From Nonomuraea guangzhouensis (GTDB lineage Bacteria; Actinomycetota; Actinomycetes; Streptosporangiales; Streptosporangiaceae), in the NCBI RefSeq assembly GCF_019396345.1, contig NZ_JAHKRM010000020.1:62001-126000 (forward strand): a DNA stretch of 64,000 bases, read 5' to 3'. How positions within the stretch are numbered: position 1 is the stretch's first letter; each line of letters starts with the position of its first letter. The notes beneath the pieces are model-generated. The model saw nothing but the letters and a program-made list of their open reading frames with translations, was not told where the DNA came from and did no database searches. Shown one piece after another: positions 1 to 8,221 of the stretch. Both the position numbers and the translations under genes were made by a program.

Positions 1-116
1 CTCATTCGCCGAACCGGCCCCCACTGCGTGACCGCCCGCCCGACCTAGGCTAGAGGGGCTCCCCACGCGGAAGGCCTGCGCTGGCCCGATGGCCTCCTGC
101 GTGCCACCATTCGCAG

Positions 117-392
117 ATGATCGAATTACAACCGGAGTTGGAGAGACCTGGTAGGCAGACGGTCTTGGCCTGGGCGGTGGGGATCATCCTCACTGTCGGT
201 CTCATCGCATCGACCGCGCTGGTGATCGCGCTCTTCCCTGACTCCCCGTATTGCGCAGAGTACACCGGGTGTCTCGGCCTGCTGGTGCAGGCGTGGGAGG
301 TCGGGACCCGTATCGCCCGGCCGATGCTTGCCCTGACCGTCGCCTCGCTTCTCGCGTTCTACCTGCTGGCCGCCGCACTCCTGCCTGACTGA
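117..392 (+). CDS. small two-helix membrane protein, unknown
   Basis: A 91-residue protein with two strongly hydrophobic stretches (about residues 19-40 and 70-89) joined by a loop that carries two cysteines. This reads as a small integral membrane protein with a short external loop. I do not recognise a family. No clear ribosome-binding site precedes the ATG. A TAGGCT-like -10 lies about 65 bases upstream. Its stop falls three bases before the end of the convergent hydrolase gene. Reality as a gene is plausible, not certain. Confidence 0.45.
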   Translation: MIELQPELERPGRQTVLAWAVGIILTVGLIASTALVIALFPDSPYCAEYTGCLGLLVQAWEVGTRIARPMLALTVASLLAFYLLAAALLPD

Positions 393-394
393 CG

Positions 395-1255
395 TCAACG
401 AAGGCGGTGTCTGTCCGCCCAGGCCGAGATGGCCGTGGCGATCGCGACAGGGTGGTCCTCCGGCGTGTGGTGCCCGGCGACGGCCTCGGAGCGTTCGATC
501 TCCAGGCCGGCCATGTTGGCCGCGCACCACGCGACCATCTCTTCGTGCATCATCGCCCCCGGACCGGGCGCGAACGTGAGCAGCAGCTTGGGCACGTCCT
601 CGCTGGCCGCCAGCCACCGGTCGTACGCCTCGATCCTGGCCACGACGTCGGCGGGCTCGCCGCCCAGCGGCATGGCGCGCGGCCACTGCAGGAGCGGCAG
701 CCTGCTTTCGCGCGTGGGATACGGCTTGCGGTAGACGTCGAGGTCCCCCTGGGAGATCGGGGTGGCCGTGGTGCCCGGCAGGCCCTGCTCGATGAAGGCG
801 TTGTCATCGAGGATCATGCCCTCGCCGACCCCCTCGGTCTTGATCGCCCGGAACAGCTCACGGCCGCCCTCCGGGAACTCCTCCCAGGTCATCGGCTTGA
901 CGATGGTCTCGGTGAACGCGATGCCGCGCACCCGATCCGGATGGCGCGTGGCCCAGTCGAAGGCCAGGGCGCCACCCCAGTCATGTCCCACCAGCACCAC
1001 GTCGTGGAGGTCCAGCGCGTCGAACCAGGCGTCCAGGTAACGGGCCTGGTCGGCGAAGGTGTAGGCGATATCCGGTTTGCCCGAGTCGCCCATGCCGATG
1101 AGGTCGGGGGCCAGGAGCCGTCCGGATCCCACGGCCGGCATGACGTCACGCCACAGGTGGGACGAGGTCGGGTTGCCGTGCAGGAAGACGATCGGCGCCC
1201 CGGCGCCGGACTCCCGGTAGTGCATGGTCGAGTCAAGAATGCGCTGAACAGGCAT
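395..1255 (-). CDS. haloalkane dehalogenase-like alpha/beta hydrolase
   Basis: Cytoplasmic alpha/beta hydrolase of 286 residues, close to the haloalkane dehalogenase length. After a short strand it has HGNPTSSHLWRDV (oxyanion and halide-binding region), the nucleophile elbow GHDWGG with Asp as nucleophile, FTETIVKPMTWEEFP as in DhaA-type cap regions, and a late AGHHTPEDHP with the catalytic His. An Asp nucleophile rather than Ser favours dehalogenase or fluoroacetate-dehalogenase chemistry over esterase. The ATG at 1255 begins MPVQRILDS. Longer in-frame starts would run into the neighbouring gene. It is the last gene of a minus-strand run with the PPOX and NmrA-type genes. The true substrate is unknown. 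Confidence 0.85.
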   Translation of the reverse strand: MPVQRILDSTMHYRESGAGAPIVFLHGNPTSSHLWRDVMPAVGSGRLLAPDLIGMGDSGKPDIAYTFADQARYLDAWFDALDLHDVVLVGHDWGGALAFDWATRHPDRVRGIAFTETIVKPMTWEEFPEGGRELFRAIKTEGVGEGMILDDNAFIEQGLPGTTATPISQGDLDVYRKPYPTRESRLPLLQWPRAMPLGGEPADVVARIEAYDRWLAASEDVPKLLLTFAPGPGAMMHEEMVAWCAANMAGLEIERSEAVAGHHTPEDHPVAIATAISAWADRHRLR

Positions 1256-1265
1256 GTTCTGGTCC

Positions 1266-1649
1266 TTAGTGAAGATTGAGCTGGGTGATGCGGTCGACCG
1301 CGATCTCGATGACCACGCGACCGGGCGGATTCGGGGGCGGCGTCCCATAACGCGCGACGTAACGACGTACGCCCTCGGCCACCCGCTTGGTTTCGTCGTG
1401 CACCGTGGCGACGCCCTCGAGCGTCACCCACCGGAACCCCACCGCCTGGCAGAGCGCCACGCGCCCGCCCGGCCCGGCGATGAGGTTTCTGGCCTTTCTG
1501 GTGGTGCCGATGGTCAGCACCCGGGCCAGCCCCGTCTCGCCGTCCCAGGTGAAACGGACCGCGACCACATGCGGCGAGCCGTCGGGGCGCAAGGTGGTCA
1601 GGGTGGCCACCTGAGGTTCGGCGAGGAAGCGCTCAAGGATCGGGTTCAC
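1266..1649 (-). CDS. PPOX-class (pyridoxamine oxidase-fold) flavin/F420-dependent protein
   Basis: A 127-residue split-barrel protein of the pyridoxamine 5'-phosphate oxidase-like class. The opening ILERFLAEPQVATLTTLRPDG, the block SPHVVAVRFTWDGE, the phosphate-binding-like TTRKARNLIAGPGGRVAL and the strand VTLEGVATV follow the pattern of TIGR-type PPOX F420-dependent enzymes common in actinomycetes. The GTG start at 1649 overlaps the stop of the upstream reductase gene by four bases (GTGA), so the two are probably translationally coupled. Cofactor (F420, FMN or heme) cannot be fixed from the sequence. Likely role is a redox step linked to the adjacent NmrA-type reductase and hydrolase. Confidence 0.8.
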   Translation of the reverse strand: MNPILERFLAEPQVATLTTLRPDGSPHVVAVRFTWDGETGLARVLTIGTTRKARNLIAGPGGRVALCQAVGFRWVTLEGVATVHDETKRVAEGVRRYVARYGTPPPNPPGRVVIEIAVDRITQLNLH

Positions 1650-2455
1650 CGGAAGGCGGGGAGGTTGCGCGCGGCCCACTCGTCGAAGGTGCGCGGCACA
1701 CGCCCGAGGATGCGCTCGACATCGGGGCTGACGGTCCGCTCACCCGCGGTCGGCGCGCCGAGGATGGCCAGCGTGCCCTCGACGACGGGCTCGGGCATCA
1801 CCTGGAGCATCTGCGCGCGTGCCTCGTCGCGGGTCTGCTCCACGAACCGTACGGGCTCGCCGAGTGCCCGGCCGATCGCCGCCGCCCGCTCGCGCGGGGT
1901 GACGAGCGCGGGCCCGGTCAGTTCATAGGTACGCCCGGAGTGCCCGGACTCGCGCAGGACCGCGGCCGCGACCTCGGCGATGTCGGCCGGGTCGATGATC
2001 GGCAGTCCGACGTCCCCGAAGGGCGCGGCGGCGGTACGCCGGGTGCGGACAGACTCGGCCCAGGCGTAGGCGTTGGAGGCGAAGCCGCCCGGCCGCAGGA
2101 TCGTGAAGTCCGGCCCCGACTCGCGTACGACCTGCTCGAACAGGGCCGGGTGCCGGTAGACCTCGGGACGGGTGCCCGCGCCCTGCGAGGACAGCAGCAC
2201 GATCCGCTTGACGTTCGCGGCCTCCTTCAGGATCCCGTGCGGGTCGTCCCCGGCCACGAGCAGGAAGAGCGCGTCGGCGCCGTCCAGTGAGGGGCGGAGG
2301 CTCGCGGGGTCGTTCAGGTCGGCCTGGCTGTGCCGTACTCCCTCGGGGAACTCGGCCGGCCGGCGGGACACTGCCGTGACCTGTTCCCCTGCGGCGGCGA
2401 GCGTGTTGACGAGCTCGCGCCCGACGTTACCCGTGGCGCCCGTGACAACGATCAT
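1646..2455 (-). CDS. NmrA-type NAD(P)-binding atypical SDR
   Basis: A 269-residue Rossmann protein of the NmrA/SDR_a5 group. VTGATGNVGRELV at the N-terminus is the dinucleotide-binding loop. SQADLNDPASL and ADALFLLVAG follow as in family members, then ILRPGGFASNAYAW and a C-terminal substrate domain with the EWAARNLPAFR tail. The family reads redox state or reduces small carbonyls or quinones. SD AAGGAG is well placed before the ATG at 2455. It heads a three-gene minus-strand operon. It is divergent from a paralogue at 2602, and the shared intergenic region carries two near-identical operator-like repeats. Confidence 0.85.
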   Translation of the reverse strand: MIVVTGATGNVGRELVNTLAAAGEQVTAVSRRPAEFPEGVRHSQADLNDPASLRPSLDGADALFLLVAGDDPHGILKEAANVKRIVLLSSQGAGTRPEVYRHPALFEQVVRESGPDFTILRPGGFASNAYAWAESVRTRRTAAAPFGDVGLPIIDPADIAEVAAAVLRESGHSGRTYELTGPALVTPRERAAAIGRALGEPVRFVEQTRDEARAQMLQVMPEPVVEGTLAILGAPTAGERTVSPDVERILGRVPRTFDEWAARNLPAFR

Positions 2456-2480
2456 GATGATTGCTCCTTGGAAAGTTAGT

Positions 2481-2553
2481 CAGTTAGTTGGCTGACTGAG
2501 AAGAACCATAGCGGGTCCACGCGAGGCTTGTCGACAGTTAGTTGGATGACTGA
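2481..2553. promoter_or_regulatory. duplicated 19-bp operator between divergent reductase genes
   Basis: Two direct copies of CAGTTAGTTGGnTGACTGA (18 of 19 identical) lie at 2481-2499 and 2535-2553, one near each divergent gene. The first sits inside the inverted repeat AGTCAG-N8-CTGACT (2478-2497). Spacing and symmetry look like binding sites for a dimeric repressor controlling both NmrA-type genes. No regulator gene is adjacent, so the binding protein is unknown. Confidence 0.6.
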
Positions 2554-2601
2554 CTCAGATGAGGTCGGAATATTTCCGCACATGATCGGGCTGGCCTGGT
2601 C

Positions 2602-3441
2602 GTGAACGGGATCCTTGTGACCGGCGCGACCGGCAATGTCGGCCGACAGGTTGTCGTCCAGCTTGTGTCCACCGGCACCCCTGTGCGGGCACTGGTAAGA
2701 GACCGATCCCGGCTCCCAGAAGGGGCCGAGGCAGCCGAAGGAGACCTGGCCAGGCCGGGCACACTGGAACGCGCACTGGCTGGGATCGAGACGGTGTTCC
2801 TGATCTGGCCCTTCCTCACCACCGAAGGCGCCCCGGCCGTCCTCGACGCGATCGCCGGCCGTGCCCGCCGCGTCGTCTACCTCTCATCGTCGGGCGTGCA
2901 GGACGATGCCGAACGGCAGACCGACCCGATCAACCAGCTCCACGCCGACATGGAGCACCTGATCGAGCGGCCCGGCCTGCGGTGGACCATCCTGCGGTCG
3001 AACACGATCGCCTCCAACACGCGCGGCTGGGCCGAGCAGATCCGCGGCGCGGGTGTCGTCCGGGGCCCCGACATCGCCGCCACCGCGGTGATCGACCCGC
3101 GGGACATCGCGACGGTGGCGGTACGCGTGCTGATCGACGAGGGGCATGAGCGTGCGACGTACGTGCTGACCGGTCCGCAGGTGGTGAGCAGGGCCCAGCA
3201 GGTACACGCGATCGGGGAGGCGATAGGCCGCCCGTTGCGCTTCGAGGAGGTGCCCCTGGAAGCCGCGCGCAAGCAACTGCTCGCGGACGGCAGGCCTCCC
3301 GCCCTGGTGGAAGCCCTGCTGGCCAGCGCCGAAACGCGACCTCACTCCGGATTGATCACCGCCACGGTGGAGGAGATCACCGGGACGCCGGCGCGTACGT
3401 TCCGCGAATGGGCCACCGACCACGCCGACGACTTCCGCTGA
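2602..3441 (+). CDS. NmrA-type NAD(P)-binding atypical SDR (paralogue)
   Basis: A 279-residue protein with the same architecture as the divergent gene at 1646-2455: VTGATGNVGRQVV dinucleotide loop, AEGDLARPGTLERAL, VVYLSSSGVQ, LRSNTIASNTRGWAEQI and the closing REWATDHADDFR. It starts at a GTG at 2602. The closest upstream pairing element is weak. The two divergent copies suggest a duplication under common control through the repeated operator. It may reduce a reactive electrophile or quinone, but no substrate can be read from the sequence. Confidence 0.85.
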   Translation: MNGILVTGATGNVGRQVVVQLVSTGTPVRALVRDRSRLPEGAEAAEGDLARPGTLERALAGIETVFLIWPFLTTEGAPAVLDAIAGRARRVVYLSSSGVQDDAERQTDPINQLHADMEHLIERPGLRWTILRSNTIASNTRGWAEQIRGAGVVRGPDIAATAVIDPRDIATVAVRVLIDEGHERATYVLTGPQVVSRAQQVHAIGEAIGRPLRFEEVPLEAARKQLLADGRPPALVEALLASAETRPHSGLITATVEEITGTPARTFREWATDHADDFR

Positions 3442-3450
3442 GCGGGCCGG

Positions 3451-5211
3451 TCAGGCCGCGTCGGCGCTGAGGGTCTGTGCCACGGGACGGCGAGCCGCGA
3501 AACGGGCGGGTACGGAGGCGAGGGCCACCGTCGCCAGGAGGGTCGCGAGTACGGCCGCGATGACCCACCCCATGGACGGCAGGACCAGTTCTCCGACGCT
3601 CAAGGCCCAGTACAGGACGATGCCCATGGGCGCTCCGGCGATTGCGCCGGGCAGGGCGGGCAGCAACTGGGCGACGGCCAGCCCGGCTGAGACCTGCCCG
3701 GGAGTGGCGCCGAGCGCACGGGTGATCGCCATGTTCACCCTGGCTTCCACCGCCAGGGTCCAGGTGAGCGTGATGATGTTCACGGCGGCGAGCGCGACCA
3801 GGACGGTGGTGACCGTCAGCAGCAGCTCGCGTGCTTGATCGTCTCGCAGGTTGTCCAGGGCGCCGTACCCCTTGGAGGGCTGGACATAGAGGGTCAGCCC
3901 CGATGTGAGCATGGTGACGGTGGTGGCCGTGCCGCACGCGTGCAGCACGGCGCGGCCCGGCCGGCGGGCGATCAGGCGCAGCCCGAGCATGAGCGGGGTG
4001 GGCAGCCACGCGGACAGCGGAGTCGACAGGGCCCGGCGGCGCGGACGATGGGCGCTGTCGGCCAGCGCGGGGACGGTCGCGGTGTGCAGGGCCCGTACGG
4101 TGGGACCGAGCGTGGACAGCGCCGCCACCAGCAGGGCGAAGACGGTCGTCGCGATGATCGTGCCACGGGTCGGCCCGGAGGCGGCGGAGATCAGGCTGGC
4201 GGTGGGGTTGGAGACGGCGGGTGCGGCCAGGCGGGCGACCACGAGTCCCAAGGCGTCGGCCAGGAGCGCCAGGGTCAGATATTCGGCGAGCAGGACGACG
4301 GCGACCAGTCCCGGCGTGGCGCCGACGGCTTTGAGCAGTCCGACCCGCCGCGTCTGTTTGGCGGCACGTCCGGCCGCCAGCGCGGCCACACCGGTGACGG
4401 CCAGGAAGCCGAGCAGCCAACTGCCGACGACCAGGATCGGCTGGCTGGTCCTGAGCATGTGCGAATCCTGCTCGATCATGAACTGCCAGGTGAAGAAGTT
4501 CACCGGGAAAGCCGGGTCCCGGTAGGAGTCCACGAAGGTCCCGGTCGCCTCGGGGTCGCGGAGCTTCAGGTCCAGGGCGGTGGTCACCGGGAGGTCTCGT
4601 GATGCCAGTGCCCGGGCGTCCCGTTCGGCCAGCCAGACCAGACCGCTGTAATCGTTCGTTCCGCCGCCCGGGCCGGTCAACTGCGCCCACGGATAGACGG
4701 GGACGGCCGCGGTGACGGCGATCCCGGCGATGGGAAACGTCCGGCCGGCGATGGTGACGCGGTCGCCGACATGGACGCCGAGAGCGGCGGCGAAACCGCG
4801 TTCGACCACCACGGCTCCGCCGCGTACCCAACCGCCCGAGGTCACCAACGGGCGGTTCAGCGGTCCAGGTTTCGCGCCGGCGCTGTGCACCACCGCATGC
4901 GCCTTGGTGTCGCCTGCGGTGAGGGTCGCGTACACGATGCGGTACGGCCCGTTGTGGGCGGAGACCGCAGGGTTGTCCGTCAACGACGCCAGAGCCGAGA
5001 GGTCGGCGCCCGCGGACACCGCCACCAGGTCCGGGCCGCCCGTGGCCTGCCGGGTCTGGAGGTACATCGTCTCGGTCACCGCGCTCAGCGACAGCCCCAG
5101 AGCCAGAGCCGCGGTGGCGGCGGTTATCGAGAGCAGGAGCATCGCGGCCTGGACCCCGTGCCGGCGGATGTCGGCGATGACGAGGCGGGCGACGAGTACG
5201 GCGCGGCCCAT
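3451..5211 (-). CDS. ABC transporter permease with two FtsX-type cores
   Basis: A 586-residue integral membrane permease of the MacB/FtsX superfamily. It has an N-terminal membrane helix (about residues 25-47), a large extracytoplasmic domain, then a four-helix FtsX core whose coupling helix contains GLLKAVGATPG, and a second core with ITRALGATPG near the C-terminus. This is the two-repeat layout of actinobacterial antimicrobial-peptide or lipid exporters. The ATG at 5211 is five bases past the stop of the ATPase gene, so both are one transcriptional unit. The translation initiating further upstream would sit inside the ATPase. Substrate is unknown. Confidence 0.85.
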   Translation of the reverse strand: MGRAVLVARLVIADIRRHGVQAAMLLLSITAATAALALGLSLSAVTETMYLQTRQATGGPDLVAVSAGADLSALASLTDNPAVSAHNGPYRIVYATLTAGDTKAHAVVHSAGAKPGPLNRPLVTSGGWVRGGAVVVERGFAAALGVHVGDRVTIAGRTFPIAGIAVTAAVPVYPWAQLTGPGGGTNDYSGLVWLAERDARALASRDLPVTTALDLKLRDPEATGTFVDSYRDPAFPVNFFTWQFMIEQDSHMLRTSQPILVVGSWLLGFLAVTGVAALAAGRAAKQTRRVGLLKAVGATPGLVAVVLLAEYLTLALLADALGLVVARLAAPAVSNPTASLISAASGPTRGTIIATTVFALLVAALSTLGPTVRALHTATVPALADSAHRPRRRALSTPLSAWLPTPLMLGLRLIARRPGRAVLHACGTATTVTMLTSGLTLYVQPSKGYGALDNLRDDQARELLLTVTTVLVALAAVNIITLTWTLAVEARVNMAITRALGATPGQVSAGLAVAQLLPALPGAIAGAPMGIVLYWALSVGELVLPSMGWVIAAVLATLLATVALASVPARFAARRPVAQTLSADAA

Positions 5212-5216
5212 GGCGG

Positions 5217-5957
5217 TCAGCCCTCCAGCCCGATCATGCCGCCGAGCCATCCAGTGGAGCCGCCGGCCATCCGGGTGTCATCGACGAACATCCCGTCGCG
5301 CATCGAGATCAGCCGATCCGCGATGGCCGCGACCCGCTCGTCGTGCGTGACGATCATGAGGGTCTGCCCTGCGGAACGCAGTTCGTCGAAGATGCTCAGC
5401 ATGTCGCGGGTTGCCGCGCTGTCGAGGTTGCCGGTCGGCTCGTCGGCCAGCATGAGCAGCGGCTGGTTGATCAGGGCACGGGCGATGGCGACCCGCTGAC
5501 GCTGCCCGCCGGACAGCTCCGAAGGCAGATGCCGGGCGCGGCCGGCGAGCCCGACCCGTTCCAGCAGGAGCCGCCCGCGCCGCCTGGCCTCGCGCGGCGA
5601 ACTCCCGGCCAGCAGCGCGGGAAGCTCCACGTTCTCCGCCGCCGACAGCTCCTCCATCAGATGGAAGGCCTGGAAGACGAATCCCACCGACCGGCGCCGC
5701 AGTTGAGCCAGAGCCCGCTCGCTCAGGGTGTCGATGCGCCGACCGGCCAGCCAGATCTCCCCGCCGTTGGGTCGCTCCAGGCCACCCAGCAGGTGCAGCA
5801 GGGTGGACTTCCCGCAGCCGCTGGGCCCCATCACCGCCAGCATCTCCCCGTCGGGCACGTCCAGGTCGACCTCGTCAACCGCGCGGACCCGGCTCTGCCC
5901 CTGACCATGCTCCTTTGTCAGGCCGCGGACCTCCACCACAGCACTCGACTCGGTCAT
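5217..5957 (-). CDS. ABC transporter ATPase (LolD/MacB-type)
   Basis: A 246-residue ATPase powering the adjacent permease. Walker A is MGPSGCGKSTLLHLLGG, then the Q-loop FVFQAFHLMEELSAAENVELP, the signature LSGGQRQRVAIARAL, Walker B LMLADEPTGNLDS and the switch VTHDERVA. The LMEELSAxENVELP block is typical of MacB/LolD/YtrE-like subunits that couple to FtsX-type permeases. The SD GGGAGGGTGC directly precedes the ATG. The promoter region at 5970-6001 holds a duplicated 10-mer that may be the operator of an unlinked regulator. Confidence 0.92.
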   Translation of the reverse strand: MTESSAVVEVRGLTKEHGQGQSRVRAVDEVDLDVPDGEMLAVMGPSGCGKSTLLHLLGGLERPNGGEIWLAGRRIDTLSERALAQLRRRSVGFVFQAFHLMEELSAAENVELPALLAGSSPREARRRGRLLLERVGLAGRARHLPSELSGGQRQRVAIARALINQPLLMLADEPTGNLDSAATRDMLSIFDELRSAGQTLMIVTHDERVAAIADRLISMRDGMFVDDTRMAGGSTGWLGGMIGLEG

Positions 5958-5973
5958 GCACCCTCCCCCCTAA

Positions 5974-6001
5974 CGGTTAGCCAATAGATAGCGGTTAGCC
6001 A
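5974..6001. promoter_or_regulatory. direct repeat CGGTTAGCCA upstream of the ABC exporter
   Basis: CGGTTAGCCA occurs at 5974-5983 and again at 5992-6001, an 18-base period, just upstream of the ATPase start. Two half-sites on nearly the same helical face suggest a regulator-binding site for the exporter operon. No regulator gene lies next to it. Confidence 0.45.
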
Positions 6002-6027
6002 CAAGAGGTGTCAAACGCCACATCTCT

Positions 6028-6090
6028 CCAGGCGAACACCTGGTCGCCCAATTTCGGACCGACCTATACATCGAATCTGTCGGTTTTTTC
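6028..6090 (+). promoter_or_regulatory. leader region of the gas-vesicle operon with two small hairpins
   Basis: Between the ABC operon and the first gas-vesicle gene are CCAGG-N6-CCTGG (6028-6043) and ACCGAC-N15-GTCGGT (6058-6084). The second is followed by a T-run (TTTTTT counting the last arm base), which looks terminator- or attenuator-like. A TATACA element falls in the loop of the second. I cannot assign a sigma factor or prove attenuation. Confidence 0.3.
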
Positions 6091-6160
6091 CGATCGTGTG
6101 TTTGTTTGTCGTTTTCCGGGCAGGTGGAGACCGGTTGTTCGAGCGCAAGGAGCGCTGGTC

Positions 6161-6628
6161 ATGAAAGACAAAATCCAGATAGGGCTGGCCATCGCCGCGG
6201 GGTACTACCTCGGCCGACGCCACAAGCTACGTTGGGCGACCACGCTGGCGGCCGCTGGACTGGCCAGTCGGCTGCGGGGTCAGGGAGGCCTGCTACAGCA
6301 GGGAATCAAGGCGCTCGGTACGTCGCCTGAGCTGGAGAAGATCACCGGCCGCCTGCGCGGCGAGCTGATGGAAGTCGGCAAGGCCGCGGCGGTGGCCATG
6401 ACGAGCAGGCAGATCGAATCGCTGACCACGAGACTGCACGAGCGGGCGGAGGGGTTGCGCCTGCCGGCCACGCCCAAGGACACGGACGAAGAAGAGGACT
6501 ACGAGGAGGACGAGTACGAGGAAGAGGAGCCTGAAGAGGAAGAGCCCCCGAAGCCGGCACCGCGAAGAAGAAGGCCGAAGGCCGAGCCCGTACGTGCCAC
6601 GCGCCCCGTCCGCAAGGTACGGGGGTGA
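6161..6628 (+). CDS. gas-vesicle cluster protein with acidic/basic tail (GvpY-like position)
   Basis: A 155-residue protein opening the gas-vesicle operon. It has a short hydrophobic N-terminus (KDKIQIGLAIAAGYYLGRR), a helical middle ending near LTTRLHERAEGLRLP, then a run of Asp/Glu with little else (about residues 108-130), then an Arg/Lys/Pro-rich tail. The AAGGAG at 6147-6152 supports the ATG at 6161. In streptomycetes the equivalent slot holds gvpY, but I assign by context rather than by a domain. The acidic-then-basic tail recurs in the next gene, which suggests a shared interaction or condensate-like role on the vesicle surface. Confidence 0.65.
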   Translation: MKDKIQIGLAIAAGYYLGRRHKLRWATTLAAAGLASRLRGQGGLLQQGIKALGTSPELEKITGRLRGELMEVGKAAAVAMTSRQIESLTTRLHERAEGLRLPATPKDTDEEEDYEEDEYEEEEPEEEEPPKPAPRRRRPKAEPVRATRPVRKVRG

Positions 6629-6633
6629 GCTCG

Positions 6634-7773
6634 ATGGCTCAAGCACCGAAGACTCAGCCCCTCAAGAAGGTCACGGAGGCACTGCCGACGAACGAGCTCA
6701 CCCAGGAGCTCAAGAACCTCGGACAAGCCTTGGCCGAGCGAGGCCTGCAATCCCTGGCCGACAAAGTCGAAGGGATGACCGGCCGGCTCACCGATTATGC
6801 GGCGGGCGACGGTGGAGGCGGGCTGATCAGCGCGATCACCGGATCGAAGAAGTCGGATGACTCGTCCGGCAAAGGGTCGATCCTGGGCTCCGCCGGCCTG
6901 GGCGCTGTCAAGGGCGCCTTCTCGGGCCTGATGGGCGGCCTGACCAAGGGGAACAAGAAGCTGCGGTTCGTCAACATCAGCGAAGCGCTTGACATCGGCG
7001 CTCCTGTGCGGGTCGTCTACAACCAATGGACGCAGTTCCAGGAGTTTCCCACCTTCATGAAGAAGGTGGAGCACGTAGGGAGCGAGTCCGAGGAGAAGGT
7101 CGACTGGAAGGCACAGATCTTCTGGTCCCATCGGAACTGGGAGTCGCAGATCGTCGAGCAGGTGCCCGACGAACGGATCATCTGGCGATCCAAGGGGTCC
7201 AAGGGCTACGTCGACGGCGCCGTCAGCTTCCACGCCCTCACACCCAGCCTGACCCGGGTCCTGCTCGTCCTCGAGTATCACCCGAAGGGAGTGGTGGAGC
7301 ACGTCGGCAATCTCTGGCGCGCGCAGGGCCGGCGGGTACGGCTGGAGTTCAAGCACTTCAGGCGGCATGTCATGACGCAGACCATGCTGCATCCCGAGGA
7401 GATCGAGGACGCCGGGTGGCGTGGCGTGATCCACGACGGCGAGGTCGTCAAGGACCACGAGACGGTTCTCGAGGAGGAACGGGCCGCAAAGGAAGAGGAA
7501 CCGGAAGAGGGCGAGCGCGCGGAAGCGGAGGAGCTGGAAGAGGAGGAGCCGGAAGAGGAGGAAGAGGCGCCAGAGGAAGAAGAGGACGAGTTGGAAGAAG
7601 AAGAGGAACCAGAGGAGGAGGAAGAAGAGGAAGAGGAAGAGCCGGAGGAAGAGGAAGAGCCCGAAGTGAAGCCGCGTGCCGCGTCCTCCCGGAGGCGTCC
7701 GAGAAGAGCACCACAGGCGCCTCCCGCCAAGGAACGCCCGGTTCGCCGCAGGGCCGGTGGCCGGAGCGCATGA
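6634..7773 (+). CDS. SRPBCC-fold gas-vesicle protein with Glu-rich tail (GvpZ-like)
   Basis: A 379-residue protein. A helical/Gly-rich N-terminal third is followed by a START/polyketide-cyclase (SRPBCC) domain at about residues 112-255, recognisable by APVRVVYNQWTQFQEFPTFM, the VDWKAQIFW strand and ITPSL-like ending LVLEYHPKG. After it comes a very acidic segment (about 275-350, mostly Glu) and an Arg-rich tail. The start at ATG 6634 is chosen because GGGGGTGA at 6621-6628 is an excellent ribosome-binding site at eight bases. A GTG at 6625 overlapping the previous stop is the alternative. The equivalent streptomycete gene is gvpZ. The coding strand of the acidic tail is almost pure purine. 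Confidence 0.75.
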   Translation: MAQAPKTQPLKKVTEALPTNELTQELKNLGQALAERGLQSLADKVEGMTGRLTDYAAGDGGGGLISAITGSKKSDDSSGKGSILGSAGLGAVKGAFSGLMGGLTKGNKKLRFVNISEALDIGAPVRVVYNQWTQFQEFPTFMKKVEHVGSESEEKVDWKAQIFWSHRNWESQIVEQVPDERIIWRSKGSKGYVDGAVSFHALTPSLTRVLLVLEYHPKGVVEHVGNLWRAQGRRVRLEFKHFRRHVMTQTMLHPEEIEDAGWRGVIHDGEVVKDHETVLEEERAAKEEEPEEGERAEAEELEEEEPEEEEEAPEEEEDELEEEEEPEEEEEEEEEEPEEEEEPEVKPRAASSRRRPRRAPQAPPAKERPVRRRAGGRSA

Positions 7774-7809
7774 CGCGCGGCCGCGCAACGAAAACCGAGG
7801 GGAAAAGCA

Positions 7810-8220
7810 ATGACCGTCCAACCCGCGTCAGGCGGAGTAGCAGCGGGTCCATCTCCGTCGGGCTTGGCCGACGTCATCGACACGATCCTCGACAAGGGGC
7901 TTGTCATCGACGCGTACGTCCGGGTGTCACTCGTCGGCATCGAGCTCTTGACGATCGATGCCCGGATCGTCATAGCCAGTGTGGACACCTACTTGCGCTT
8001 CGCTGAGGCCGTGAATCGGACGGATCTTTCGGAGTCCGGCGGGGAAGGCCTGCCCGAGCTCATGAAGGACATGTCACAGGGCCAGATCAGCGGCAAGAGC
8101 AAGGACGTCGCCCAAGGAGTGCTGGAAGCGGCGGGGGAGAAGCTGGGCGACTTCGTCGGCGGCCGTAGCGAGAAGAGCGAAGAGACGCGCGGCCGGCGGC
8201 ATGACCGAGAGGAGCGCTGA
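7810..8220 (+). CDS. gvpA: gas vesicle structural protein GvpA
   Basis: A 136-residue member of the GvpA family, the main ribbed-wall subunit of gas vesicles. The core at residues 18-70 (GLADVIDTILDKGLVIDAYV, then VSLVGIELLTIDARIVIAS and VDTYLRFAEAV) matches the amphipathic helix-beta-beta-helix wall unit. A hydrophilic C-terminal extension of about 60 residues, rich in Lys/Glu/Arg, follows, as in actinobacterial GvpA. SD GAGGGG precedes the ATG. It lies directly before gvpF, with overlapping or one-base spacing, in a single operon. Confidence 0.92.
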   Translation: MTVQPASGGVAAGPSPSGLADVIDTILDKGLVIDAYVRVSLVGIELLTIDARIVIASVDTYLRFAEAVNRTDLSESGGEGLPELMKDMSQGQISGKSKDVAQGVLEAAGEKLGDFVGGRSEKSEETRGRRHDREER

Positions 8221-8221
8221 A

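Noticed and set aside
3377..4831. Minus-strand open frame overlapping the ABC permease
   Set aside because: It is in another frame of the permease gene, and its product is Arg/His/Pro-rich without membrane segments. The permease frame has the FtsX pattern.
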